Positions 20,401 through 38,680 of a DNA stretch of 64,000 nucleotides are shown piece by piece. The position numbers were made by a program, and so were the translations under genes. The stretch covers positions 186,001-250,000 of the forward strand of contig NZ_CP120998.1 of the NCBI RefSeq assembly GCF_030719295.1. Direction: 5' to 3'. The notes under the pieces are model-generated. The model was not told the origin of the DNA. It did no database searches and saw nothing but the letters and a program-made list of their open reading frames with translations. Position 1 is the first letter of the stretch. Every line of letters starts with the position of its first letter. The DNA is from Streptomyces sp. Mut1. Its GTDB lineage: Bacteria; Actinomycetota; Actinomycetes; Streptomycetales; Streptomycetaceae.

Positions 20401-23400
20401 CAGCGCTCCCGTACCTCCGGTGACCAGGACGGTGCCGCCCAGCGGCGGAGCGCCCGTGTCACCGGCCGGGCGGGCGGCGCGCTCCAGGCGCCGCGCGGAG
20501 ATGCCCGCGGAGCGGATGGCGATCTCGTTCTCGCCGGTTGTCCCGGCCAGCAGCCCGGCCAGCCGTTCGAGGTCCCGTGCGGAGGGCTGTTCCGGCAGGT
20601 CGACCAGTCCGCCCCAGCGGTCGGGGTGTTCCAGCGCGGCCACCCGCCCCAGGCCCCAGACGGCAGCCTGCTCGGGGTCCGGAGCCGCGTCGGCGTCCCC
20701 GGTGGCGACGGCGCCGCTGGTGACGCACCACAGCGGCGCGCTGACCGAGGCCTCGCCGAGCCCGCGCACCACGTCCGCGAGCCAGCCGGCCCGAGCCGGT
20801 CCGGTCCCCGCGGCGCCTGTCGGCAGGCAGACGACCCCGGCGGCTTCGGTGTACGCGCGAAGCAGTTCCGCCGGGTCGGTGTCCGGGGCGAGGGCGACCT
20901 GTTCGGGCTGCGCACCGTGGGCCCGCAGCCCTTCGGCGAGCGCGGCGGCGAACGGGTCGCCGTCCTCGGGCGCCAGCAGCAGCCAGCGTCCGGCGAGCCG
21001 GCCTTGCCGTTCGGTGATCCGGCGCCAGACGACCTGGTGGTTCCAGCCGTCCCCGGCCCCGGAGGGTTCCGCGCCGAGCCAGTAGCGCCGGCGCTGGAAG
21101 GCGTACGTGGGCAGGTCCGTGATCCGTGCTCCGGCCGGGGCGAAGAACGCCTCCCAGTCGGCCTCCGCGCCGGCCGCCCACAGGTGGGCGAGGGCGGTGA
21201 CGGCGGTGACGGGCTCCGGCTTGTCCCGGCGCAGCAGCGAGACCACCGAAGCGGCCTCCTCGTACGTCTCCTGGACGGCCCCGACCAGGCTCGCGTCCGG
21301 CCCGAGTTCCACGAAGCGGGTCACGCCCAGGGTCTTCAGCCGGGTGACGGCGTCGGCGAACCGCACCGTGCCCCGGACCTGGTCCGCCCAGTAGGCCGCC
21401 GAGAAGTCCGTGATCTGCTCGCCGGTCAGCGTCGACACGATCGGGATGCGCGGGCTCTCGTACGTCACCTCACCTGCCGCAGAGGTGAATTCGGCGAGCA
21501 TCGGGTCCATCAGGTGCGAGTGGAAGGCGTGGCTGACGTCGAGCCGGCGGCCCTTCCGGTCGGCGAGTTGCGCGGCCACCGCTTCGACGGCCTCGCGCGT
21601 GCCGGAGACGACGACCTGCCCGGGGGCGTTGACCGCCGCGACGGAGGCGCCGTCCACCAGCAGCGGGGTGACCTCGTCGGGGGTCGCCCGTACCGCCCAC
21701 ATCGCACCGCCGGCCGGCAGCGCCTGCATCAGTCCCGCTCGGGCCGCGACCAGCCGGCACGCGTCCGCCAGGGACAGCACCCCGGCGACATGCGCGGCGG
21801 CCAGCTCACCCACCGAGTGGCCGGCCAGGTAGTCCGGGCGGACCCCCCACGACTCGACCAGCCGGAACAACGCCACCTCGACCGCGAACAGCGCGGGCTG
21901 CGCCCAGCCCGTGTTCTTCAGGGAATCCGCATCCGTGAACATCACCTCGCGCAGCGGCCGGTCCAGCAGCCCGTCGAAGTGCGCGCACACCTCGTCCAGC
22001 GCGTCCGCGAACACCGGATGGGCAGCCGCCAGCTCCCGGCCCATGCCGACGCGCTGACCGCCCTGGCCGGAGAACACGAAGCCGGTCAGGCCGTCACCGG
22101 CCGTCGCCGTCACCGTGCCCGGCGTCGGCTCACCGGCGGCCAACGCCCCGAGTCCCGCGAGGAGTTCGTCCACGTCGCCGCCGAGCACGACCGCCCGGTG
22201 CTCCAGGGCCGCACGGGTCGTCGCCAGGGACAGACCCACGTCCGCCGCGCCCGACTCCGCGACCCCGGTCCGCAGCCGGCCGGCCTGGGCCACGACGCCC
22301 TCGCGGGTCCGGGCCGAGACCAGCCACGGCACGACCGGCAGCGGGTCCTCGTCCCGGACGGGTTCCGGTTCGGCGGGCGCCTCTTCGAGGATCACGTGCG
22401 CGTTGGTGCCGCTGATGCCGAAGGCGGAGACACCGGCCCGCCTCGGCCGGTCGCCGGCAGGCCACTCGCGCGCCTCCGCAAGCAGTTCGACCGCGCCCGC
22501 CGACCAGTCCACGTGCGACGACGGCGTACCGACGTGCAAGGACCGAGGCAGGGTCTCGTGGCGCATCGCGAGGACCATCTTCATGATGCCCGCGACGCCT
22601 GCGGCGGCCTGTGTGTGGCCGAGGTTCGACTTCACCGAACCCAGCCACAGCGGCCGGTCGTCGGGCCGGTCCTGGCCGTAGGTGGCGAGCAGCGCCTGCG
22701 CCTCGATCGGGTCGCCCAGCCTGGTGCCCGTGCCGTGCGCCTCCACCGCGTCGACCTCGGCGGCCGAGACGCCGGCCGTGGCCAGCGCCTGCCGGATGAC
22801 GCGCTGCTGGGCGGGGCCGCTGGGCGCGCTCAGGCCGTTCGACGCGCCGTCCTGGTTGGTGGCGGTGCCGCGCACGACGGCCAGCACCCGGTGGCCGTTG
22901 CGCCGGGCGTCCGAGAGCCGTTCCAGGACGAGCACCCCCGCGCCCTCGCCCCAGCCGGTGCCGTCGGCGTCCTCGGAGAACGCCTTGCAGCGGCCGTCGG
23001 TCGCCAGACCGCCCTGGCGGCTGAACTCGGTGAAGCTGTCGGGTGTGACCAGCACGGCCACACCGCCCGCGAGGGCCATCGTGGACTCGCCGGAGCGCAG
23101 CGACTGGGCCGCCCAGTGCAGCGCGACCAGGGAGGAGGAGCAGGCGGTGTCGAGGGTGACCGCCGGGCCCTCAAGCCCGAGGGTGTAGGCGACCCGGCCC
23201 GAGACGACGCTCGTGGCGTTGCCGACGAGGAGGTGCCCCTTGACCTCTTCGGGGACGGACGGCAGCCCGGTGCCGTATCCCATGCCGTTGCAGCCGATGA
23301 AGACGCCCGTACGGCTGCCGCGCACCGACGACGGGTCGATGCCGGCGTGTTCGAAGGCCTCCCAGGCCGTTTCGAGCAGCAGCCGCTGCTGCGGGTCGGT

Positions 23401-26400
23401 GGCCAGGGCCTCGCGCGGGCTCATGCCGAAGAAGCCGGCGTCGAAGTCGATCGCGTCGTGGACGAACCCGCCCTCGCGGACCCCGCCGATGTCGGACGGC
23501 CAGCCCCGGTCGGACGGCAGCGGCGACAGCGCGTCCGTACCGGCGGCGAGCAGCGCCCAGAAGTCCTCGGGCGAGCGGATGTCGCCCGGGTAGCGGCAGC
23601 CCATGCCGACGATGGCGATCGGCTCGTCGGCCGCCGCCCGGCCGCCGGCCGGTGTGCCGGTGTCCTGTGCGGCGCTCACGTCGCCGACGAGTTCCGTATG
23701 GAGGAAGGAGGCGAGCAGCCGGGGCTGGGCGTGGTCGAAGACCAGGGTGGCGGGGAGCCGGAGGCCGGTGGCGGCGTTCAGCCGGTTGCGCAGTTCCAGG
23801 GCGGTGAGCGAGTCGAAGCCCAGCTCGCGGAAGGCGCGGTCCTGCTCGATGGCGTCACCGTTCGCGTGGCCGAGCACCGCGGCGGCGTGGGCGCGCACGA
23901 GGTCCAGCAGTTCGCGCTGTTGCTCCGCCGGGGTCAGGGCGGCCAGCCGGCGGCGCAGTGTGTCGTCGGCCCGGTCCTCTCCCGTCTCCGGCTGCCCGGC
24001 CGCCAGGGCCTTCGCGGCCTCGGGGAGTTCGTCGAGCAGCGGGCGGGGGCGGGCCGAGGCGAAGGCGGGGGCGAACCGCTCCCAGTCCATGTCGGCCACG
24101 ACCGCGGCGGTCTCCTCGCGCTCGACGGCGGCGAGCAGCGCGGCGAAGGCGGAGGCGGGCGGCATCGGCCGGATGCCCCGGTCGCCCAGGTGGCGGGCCA
24201 TGGTGTCGTCGGCCGCCATGCCCGCGCCGCCCCAGGCGCCCCAGGCGATGGAGGTCGCGACCCGGCCGCGCGAGCGCCGGTCGTGGGCGAGCGCGTCGAG
24301 GTGCGCGTTGGCGGCCGCGTAGACCGCCTGGCCGCCGCTGCCCCAGACACCCGCGCTGGAGGAGAACAGCACGAACGCGTCCAGCGGCCGGTCGCCGAGC
24401 AGGTCGTCCAGGTGGGTGGCGCCGAGCGTCTTCGCCGCCAGGACGTTCGCGAGGTCCGTGGGGCCGTGCTCGGCCAGCGGTGCGAACTCACCGACGCCCG
24501 CCGCGTGCACGACCGCCGTCAGCGGATGCGCGTCGGGCACCAGGTCCAGTACCCGGGCGAGAGCCGTACGGTCCGCGACATCGCAGGCGGCGAGCGTGAC
24601 GCCCACGCCCTGCGCGGTCAGCTCGTCGTGGAGTTCCGTCGCCCCGGGCGCGTCGGCACCGCGCCGGCCGGCCAGGATCAGGTGGTCGACGCCCTCGGCC
24701 GCGAGCCACCGGGCGAGTTCCGCGCCGATCCCGCCGGTACCGCCGGTCACCAGCGCGGTGCCGTGCGGCCGCCAGCGGCGGGCCCGTGCGTCCTCGGGCC
24801 TGGCGTGCACGAGGCGTCGTACGAAGGAGCCGGACGCGCGCACCGCGATCTGGTCCTCGGAGCCGTCGGCCAGCGCGGCGGCGAGCCGCTCGGCGCCCCG
24901 GGCGTCGAGGAGTTCGGGCAGGTCGACCAGCCCGCCCCAGCGGTCCGGGTGCTCAAGTCCGACGACCCGGCCTAGCCCCCAGACGGCTGCCTGCCGCACG
25001 CTGCGCTGCGGGTCGGACGAACCGATGCCGACCGCGCCGCGCGTGGCGAGCCACAGCGGTGCGGCGATGTCCGCGTCACCGAGCGCCTGGACCAGCGCGA
25101 CCGTGGCCGCAAGACCGGCCGGCACGGCGGGCTGCCCGGGGAGCGGGCGTTCGTCGAGCGCCACGAGGGACAGCACCCCGGCCGGCTCCGGCACGAGGGC
25201 GCGCAGCCGCTCGGCGATGACCTGCCGTTCGGCACCGTCGTCCGGCTGCACCAGGGTGTGGACGTCGGCCCCGTGCGTACGCAGGGCGTCGAGGAGCGCG
25301 GCGGTGTGCTCGGTGCCCGCCTCGCTCTCCGGCAGGACCACCAGCCACGACCCGGTCAGTTCGGGCCGCCCGTCGCCGGTGCGCCAGGGGCGCCACTTCA
25401 CCTCGTAGCGCCAGGAGTCGGTGGTGTCCTGCTCACGCTGCTTGCGCCGCCAGTCGGCGAGCGCGGGCAGCAGCGAATCGATGACCGATGCCTCGGCGTC
25501 CAGCGTGCCGGCCAGCGCGTCCGTGTCGGCCCGCTCGACGGCCGCCCAGAACTCCCGGTCGGCGGCTGTCCCCTCGGCGGTGCCGGCGGAGTCGTCGGTG
25601 CTGAACTCCGGCCAGTACGGCTGGCGTTGGAAGGCGTACGTGGGCAGATCGACGAGGCCGGGACGGGCCTCGGGGAAGGCGGTCGTCCAGTCGACGTCCA
25701 CACCGTGGACCCACAGCTCGGCGACACCGGCCAGGAACCGGTCCAGACCGCCGTCATCGCGTCGCAGGGAACCGGTGACCACACTCTCGTCCGCGATCTC
25801 CTCGACTGCGGCCGACAGCACCGGGTGCGAGGAAACCTCCACGAACACCCCGTACCCCTCGGCCGCCAACTTCTCGATGGCCTCGGCGAAACGCACCCGG
25901 GAACGGAGATTGGTCACCCAATAGCCGGCGTCCATGCCGGACCCGTCGATGAACTCACCCGTCACCGTCGACAGCAGCGGAATCGTGCCCGCACGCGGAG
26001 TGACACCCGCCAGACTTGCGGTCAGCTCGTCATGCAGTACATCCATGGCAGGCGAGTGCGAGGCGTAATCCACCGCGATACGGCGCGCCCGGAATCCCAG
26101 CTCCACACACCTGGCAACGGCCTCCTCAACCGCCTCGACCTCACCCGAGATCACCACCTGCGAAGGACCATTCACGGCGGCCACCGACACCCGGCCGTCC
26201 CAGGCGGAAAGAATCTCCTCCACCTGAGCCACCCCGGCGCCGACCGACGCCATCGTCCCGCCCCCGCTGGCCAGGCCCGCAATCGCCTGACTGCGCACAC
26301 AGACCACCCGCAGCGCATCCTCCAGCGACAACGCCCCCGCCACATACGCGGCAGCGATCTCACCCTGCGAATGCCCCACCACGGCGGACGGCACCACACC

Positions 26401-28302
26401 GAACGACCGCCACACCGCAGCCAGACCCACCATCACCACAAACGAAGCGGGCTGAACCACATCAACCCGCTCAAGGGACCCAGCCCCACGCAGAACATCC
26501 GTAACCGACCAGTCCACCAGCCCCGCCATCGCGGCCTCACACTCGGCCACAACCCCCGCGAACACCGGAGACTCCTCCAGCAACCGGGCACCCATCGACA
26601 CCCACTGCGCCCCCTGACCAGGGAACACAAACACCGACCGGCCCACCGGACCAGCAACACCGGAGACGACGTGCCCCGACGGCTCACCCGCCGCCAACGC
26701 GCCCAGCCCGGCCCCGTACGAACCCACCGCCACAGCCCGGTGCTCGAACCGCGCACGCGTCGTCGCCAGCGACCACCCCACCGACACCGGATCAGCATCG
26801 GTCAGGCCATCCAGCGCGCCCGCCTGACCCCGCAGGGCCTCCGCACTGCGCCCCGACAGAATCCACGGCACCGCCGCAGGCACCGGGGCCACCGGCTCGG
26901 CCGTCTCCGGTTCCTCGGGCGCCTCCTCCAGGATCACGTGGGCGTTCGTCCCGCTCATCCCGAACGCCGACACACCCGCACGCCTCGGCTGCTCACCACG
27001 CGGCCAGTCCCGCGCCTCGGCCAGCAGCTCCACCGCACCCGACGACCAGTCCACATGGGACGAAGGCGTGCCCACGTGCAGCGACTTCGGCAGCACACCG
27101 TGCCGCAGCGCCTGGACCATCTTGATCACGCCCGCAACGCCCGCGGCGCCCTGCGCGTGACCGATGTTGGACTTGATCGAGCCCAGCCACAGCGGCTGAC
27201 CGGCGGGCCGTTCCTGGCCGTAGGTCGCCAGCAGCGCTTCGGCCTCGATGGGGTCACCGAGGGTCGTGCCCGTGCCGTGCGCCTCCACCGCGTCCACGTC
27301 CGCGGGGGTCAGCCCGGCATTGGTGAGTGCCTGGCGGATCACGCGCTGCTGGGCGATGCCGCTCGGGGCGGTGAGGCCGTTGGACGCGCCGTCCTGGTTC
27401 GTGGCGGTGCCCCGGACGACGGCCAGCACGCGGTGACCGTTGCGCCGGGCGTCCGAAAGGCGTTCCACCAGGAGCAGGCCGACGCCCTCGCTCCACGCCG
27501 TACCGTCGGCGTCGTCCGAGAACGGCTTGCACCGGCCGTCCGGGGCCAGTCCGCGCTGGCGGCTGAACTCGCGGAAGGTGGAAGGGCTCGTCATCAGCTG
27601 GGCGCCGCCGGCCAGGGCCAGCGAGCATTCCCCGGAACGCAGGGACTGCACGGCCAGGTGCAGCGCCACCAGGGAGGTCGAGCAGGCGGTGTCCACGGTC
27701 ACCGCGGGGCCTTCGAGGCCCAGGACATAGGCGATGCGGCCGGAGGCGACGCTCGTGGCGACCCCGGTGGCGAGGTAGCCCTCGGTGTCGATGCCCGACT
27801 CGTGGACGAAGGGCCCGTAGTCCTGGCCGGTGGCTCCGGTGAAGACGCCCGTGGCGGTCCCGCGCAGGGTCGCCGGGGAGATCCGGGCGCTCTCCAGCGT
27901 CTCCCAGGCGACCTCCAGAAGGAGCCGCTGCTGCGGGTCCATCGCGAGGGCCTCGCGCGGGCTGATGCCGAAGAAGCCGGCGTCGAACCGGTCGGCGTCG
28001 TGCAGGAAGCCGCCCTGGGTGACATAGGTGGTGCCGCGCCGGTCGGGGTCCGGGTCGAAGAGCGAGTCGAGTTCCCAGCCGGGCCGGTCCGGGAACGGCG
28101 AGATCGCGTCCTCGCCCGCGGTGAGGAGCTGCCACAGCCGCTCGGGGCTGTCGACGTCGCCGGGGAGCCGGCAGCCCATGCCCACGATCGCGATCGGCTC
28201 CCGCGCGACCTGCTCCAGGCGCTGGTTGCGCTGCTTGAGCCGTTCGTTGTCACGCAGTGCGGCGCGCAGCGCGTCGACGATCTTGTCCGAAGGTGCGGTC
28301 AT
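14425..28302 (-). CDS. Modular type I PKS protein A (three KS-AT-KR-ACP modules)
   Basis: A 4625-residue assembly-line protein. It starts at an ATG one base after the stop of protein B (TGACATG), so the two are translationally coupled. The N-terminus (DKIVDALRAALRDNERLKQR) is a class 1b-type docking helix matching the tail of protein B. Module 1: KS Cys207 (CSTS), AT Ser645 (GHSQG, YASH; methylmalonyl), dimerisation element, KR Tyr1328 without LDD (A-type), ACP Ser1498. Module 2: KS Cys1721, AT Ser2163 (GHSVG, HAFH; malonyl), KR with VDD (B-type), ACP Ser2931. Module 3: KS Cys3163 (CSAS), AT Ser3619 (GHSQG, YASH; methylmalonyl), dimerisation element, KR Tyr4331 (A-type), ACP Ser4501. The C-terminus ends in ATDDELFEFIHREFG, a class 1a docking tail that fits the N-terminus of protein C. 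Each module should therefore add a beta-hydroxy unit. Part of the module 1 AT uses noticeably more G/T-ending codons than its surroundings. Confidence 0.98.
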   Translation of the reverse strand: MTAPSDKIVDALRAALRDNERLKQRNQRLEQVAREPIAIVGMGCRLPGDVDSPERLWQLLTAGEDAISPFPDRPGWELDSLFDPDPDRRGTTYVTQGGFLHDADRFDAGFFGISPREALAMDPQQRLLLEVAWETLESARISPATLRGTATGVFTGATGQDYGPFVHESGIDTEGYLATGVATSVASGRIAYVLGLEGPAVTVDTACSTSLVALHLAVQSLRSGECSLALAGGAQLMTSPSTFREFSRQRGLAPDGRCKPFSDDADGTAWSEGVGLLLVERLSDARRNGHRVLAVVRGTATNQDGASNGLTAPSGIAQQRVIRQALTNAGLTPADVDAVEAHGTGTTLGDPIEAEALLATYGQERPAGQPLWLGSIKSNIGHAQGAAGVAGVIKMVQALRHGVLPKSLHVGTPSSHVDWSSGAVELLAEARDWPRGEQPRRAGVSAFGMSGTNAHVILEEAPEEPETAEPVAPVPAAVPWILSGRSAEALRGQAGALDGLTDADPVSVGWSLATTRARFEHRAVAVGSYGAGLGALAAGEPSGHVVSGVAGPVGRSVFVFPGQGAQWVSMGARLLEESPVFAGVVAECEAAMAGLVDWSVTDVLRGAGSLERVDVVQPASFVVMVGLAAVWRSFGVVPSAVVGHSQGEIAAAYVAGALSLEDALRVVCVRSQAIAGLASGGGTMASVGAGVAQVEEILSAWDGRVSVAAVNGPSQVVISGEVEAVEEAVARCVELGFRARRIAVDYASHSPAMDVLHDELTASLAGVTPRAGTIPLLSTVTGEFIDGSGMDAGYWVTNLRSRVRFAEAIEKLAAEGYGVFVEVSSHPVLSAAVEEIADESVVTGSLRRDDGGLDRFLAGVAELWVHGVDVDWTTAFPEARPGLVDLPTYAFQRQPYWPEFSTDDSAGTAEGTAADREFWAAVERADTDALAGTLDAEASVIDSLLPALADWRRKQREQDTTDSWRYEVKWRPWRTGDGRPELTGSWLVVLPESEAGTEHTAALLDALRTHGADVHTLVQPDDGAERQVIAERLRALVPEPAGVLSLVALDERPLPGQPAVPAGLAATVALVQALGDADIAAPLWLATRGAVGIGSSDPQRSVRQAAVWGLGRVVGLEHPDRWGGLVDLPELLDARGAERLAAALADGSEDQIAVRASGSFVRRLVHARPEDARARRWRPHGTALVTGGTGGIGAELARWLAAEGVDHLILAGRRGADAPGATELHDELTAQGVGVTLAACDVADRTALARVLDLVPDAHPLTAVVHAAGVGEFAPLAEHGPTDLANVLAAKTLGATHLDDLLGDRPLDAFVLFSSSAGVWGSGGQAVYAAANAHLDALAHDRRSRGRVATSIAWGAWGGAGMAADDTMARHLGDRGIRPMPPASAFAALLAAVEREETAAVVADMDWERFAPAFASARPRPLLDELPEAAKALAAGQPETGEDRADDTLRRRLAALTPAEQQRELLDLVRAHAAAVLGHANGDAIEQDRAFRELGFDSLTALELRNRLNAATGLRLPATLVFDHAQPRLLASFLHTELVGDVSAAQDTGTPAGGRAAADEPIAIVGMGCRYPGDIRSPEDFWALLAAGTDALSPLPSDRGWPSDIGGVREGGFVHDAIDFDAGFFGMSPREALATDPQQRLLLETAWEAFEHAGIDPSSVRGSRTGVFIGCNGMGYGTGLPSVPEEVKGHLLVGNATSVVSGRVAYTLGLEGPAVTLDTACSSSLVALHWAAQSLRSGESTMALAGGVAVLVTPDSFTEFSRQGGLATDGRCKAFSEDADGTGWGEGAGVLVLERLSDARRNGHRVLAVVRGTATNQDGASNGLSAPSGPAQQRVIRQALATAGVSAAEVDAVEAHGTGTRLGDPIEAQALLATYGQDRPDDRPLWLGSVKSNLGHTQAAAGVAGIMKMVLAMRHETLPRSLHVGTPSSHVDWSAGAVELLAEAREWPAGDRPRRAGVSAFGISGTNAHVILEEAPAEPEPVRDEDPLPVVPWLVSARTREGVVAQAGRLRTGVAESGAADVGLSLATTRAALEHRAVVLGGDVDELLAGLGALAAGEPTPGTVTATAGDGLTGFVFSGQGGQRVGMGRELAAAHPVFADALDEVCAHFDGLLDRPLREVMFTDADSLKNTGWAQPALFAVEVALFRLVESWGVRPDYLAGHSVGELAAAHVAGVLSLADACRLVAARAGLMQALPAGGAMWAVRATPDEVTPLLVDGASVAAVNAPGQVVVSGTREAVEAVAAQLADRKGRRLDVSHAFHSHLMDPMLAEFTSAAGEVTYESPRIPIVSTLTGEQITDFSAAYWADQVRGTVRFADAVTRLKTLGVTRFVELGPDASLVGAVQETYEEAASVVSLLRRDKPEPVTAVTALAHLWAAGAEADWEAFFAPAGARITDLPTYAFQRRRYWLGAEPSGAGDGWNHQVVWRRITERQGRLAGRWLLLAPEDGDPFAAALAEGLRAHGAQPEQVALAPDTDPAELLRAYTEAAGVVCLPTGAAGTGPARAGWLADVVRGLGEASVSAPLWCVTSGAVATGDADAAPDPEQAAVWGLGRVAALEHPDRWGGLVDLPEQPSARDLERLAGLLAGTTGENEIAIRSAGISARRLERAARPAGDTGAPPLGGTVLVTGGTGALGAHVARWLAGHGAQHLVLVGRRGPDAPGAAALRDELAGTGIRVTLAACDVSDRDALAALLGGLESDGVRIDGVVHAAGVVDDGLLHTMTRRQLDGMWAAKAAAATHLDELLGEREPAAFVLFSSLAGTLGAVGQAGYAAANAYLDALAETRRRSGRPALSVAWGPWAGDGMAADDGLAERMRHTGLNPMDAPAALAALEHALTAATPCSVIADADWARLSAGRPRGLLAELGGPADTAADPADDAPTLRREVLALPEPARHAALLDAVRAQTAEVLGHESAAAVEPEAAFSALGFDSLLALDLRGRLAALTGLVLPATLVYDHSNADALARHLLQELTGADDAPDDSLLPAAVADDEPIAVVGMSCRFSGGIRTPEELWRLLTDGADGIGPFPEDRGWDTAGLYHPDPAHEGTSYAREGGFLHGVADFDADLFGINPREALAMDPQQRLLLECSWEAFERAGIDPRSVRGSRIGVFAGTNGQDYPVALYNSEENVAGYVATGSSASVFSGRISYTFGLEGPAMTVDTACSASLVALHLACQALRAGECSAALVAGASVMSTPGAFVEFSRQRALSPDGRCKAFSEDADGTGWGEGAGVVMVERLSEARRKGHPVLAVIRGTAVNQDGASNGLSAPSGPAQQRVVRQALAAARLTPQDVDAVEAHGTGTTLGDPIEAQALLATYGQDRPDDRPLWLGSLKSNIGHTQAAAGVAGVIKTVLALRHATLPKTLHVSAPTSHVDWESAPGGGVRLLTEQRAWPDLGRPRRAGVSAFGVSGTNAHVILEQAPEPALPDPDEAPRTAPFSDAVLWTLSGKTPQALADQATRLLSGATGPDAPAPAAVARALATTRAALDRRAAVIGTGPDELVAGLTALADGREAAHVVTATAGSPGRTVFVFPGQGAQWAGMATELAASSPVFAAKLAECEEALAAHVDWRLTDVLRGAPGAPGYDRVDVVQPVLFAVMVSLAELWQSCGVRPHAVIGHSQGEIAAACVAGALSLSDAARVVALRSRALTALAGSGGMVSVMLAPEPAADLVAGYDGRCSVAAVNGPASVVISGDVDALDELLAHCESNGIRARRIPVDYASHSAHVDRIEEEVRAALRPIHPQRPTIPMLSTVTGEWIEGEEMDAAYWFHNLRRPVMLDPAVRALAGQGHRGFLEMSPHPVLTVPVRETVDDLADGAPAGGQVFVGGSLRRDDGGPRRFATSLAEAYCSGMDIDRYAVTAGSQDGEAARVELPTYAFQHRRYWPRPATAAPRRAAADPVDDTFWTAVEQQDTDALADTLGIGAAALGEVLPQLSAWRRTRRDAAELDAWRYRAVWRPLPEQRPARLSGTWLLLTPALPGAAVSEVAAWCETVGRALAAAPGVTLRTVTVDTAASTRDMLAALLRTHQTESGPLRGIVSLLGTDVRPHPEHPSAPAGVAATLRLAQALTDTDGDAPLWLLTRAAELAVPADRLTDTAGRQIWGLGRVIGLEQADRWGGLIDLPAALDGPEVPEAERLRQVLADSGDEDQIAVRRQGVLVRRLVPAPLGDTPPARAWEPRDTALITGGTGGLGARVARWLAESGAGHLVLTSRRGPDAPGAEELRKELTELGARVTIAACDVADRAALAALLAELRDDGLRIRTVVHAAGVVQATPLPEMSLAECADVLAAKTLGATHLDELFGEFFDEADLDAFVLFSSNAGVWGSGGQAAYAAANAALDALAQSRRARGRTATSVAWGAWAGSGMAADPAAEEQLRRRGVNAMAPERAVAALRQALEHDETLLTVADIDWPRFATGFTAARPRPLLTELPTGRPAADDEPGSAAPAQPDADFADRLRSMVAAERDAALLGLVRSAVAAVLGHDEADAIEVDRPFKSLGFDSLTSVELRNRLTAATGVKLPATLVFDHPTALDLVGRLRTGLLGEQPEQLSPDQAVLQELDKIEAGISALSPDQDLDAVQARLRSLLSALGDRQTVDDEVPVTRKLETATDDELFEFIHREFGKSS

Positions 28303-28303
28303 G

Positions 28304-38248
<9,945 letters not shown>

Positions 38249-38376
38249 CGGTTTCCCCCTCGTCCGGACCGCGTGGCCTGATGCACGTCGTGCTCCTCCA
38301 TTCGCCGCTCACGTGCCCAGCCCGCCGGAGAACCGGAAGTCTCCGAGACGGAGGCCATGGGGCGCGCTGATCCCGC

Positions 38377-38622
38377 CTATTCCGCGATCTTGGTGAACCC
38401 GGTCCAGCGGAAGGTCCTCGACGACCGGCCGTTGCCGCCCGCCTCGTCGGAGGGCTCGAAGTGCTGGTATCCGCCGTAGTACTTGATCTTGATCTTCTGC
38501 TGGGCCCGGTCCGCGTCGATGTGCAGCGTCCGCTGCGCCTGCGGGAGGTCGGCCGGCCCGCCGACCAGTTCGACGCGGACCTTTCGCTCGTTGTCGGTGC
38601 GCTGCTCGATGCTTCCGCTCAT
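38377..38622 (-). CDS. Small DUF5988-like protein in the PKS operon
   Basis: An 81-residue protein between the 2,3-dehydratase and the first PKS gene, same strand, with GAAGGGG before the ATG at 38622. The middle reads VELVGGPADLPQ, then KIKIKYYGGYQHFE, and the end RWTGFTKIAE. I recognise this pattern as the DUF5988 family of short proteins found beside actinomycete natural-product genes; that assignment is from memory of the family. No signal peptide, membrane segment or catalytic motif is visible. Family function is unknown to me. Its place in the operon suggests co-expression with the PKS. About 130 bases follow before protein B and 58 bases precede it, so it could share the dehydratase transcript. 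Confidence 0.75.
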   Translation of the reverse strand: MSGSIEQRTDNERKVRVELVGGPADLPQAQRTLHIDADRAQQKIKIKYYGGYQHFEPSDEAGGNGRSSRTFRWTGFTKIAE

Positions 38623-38680
38623 GGGATGCCCCTTCTCTCTGCCGGATGTGTGACGGTGCGTTGTCAGGTGCCGGATGGGA

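Noticed and set aside
449..24975. Very long open frames on the plus strand (449-4531, 6329-12322, 14722-24975)
   Set aside because: They lie opposite the PKS genes, encode Arg/Gly/His-rich low-complexity sequence with no known motif, and arise because high-GC DNA lacks stop codons in the antisense frame.
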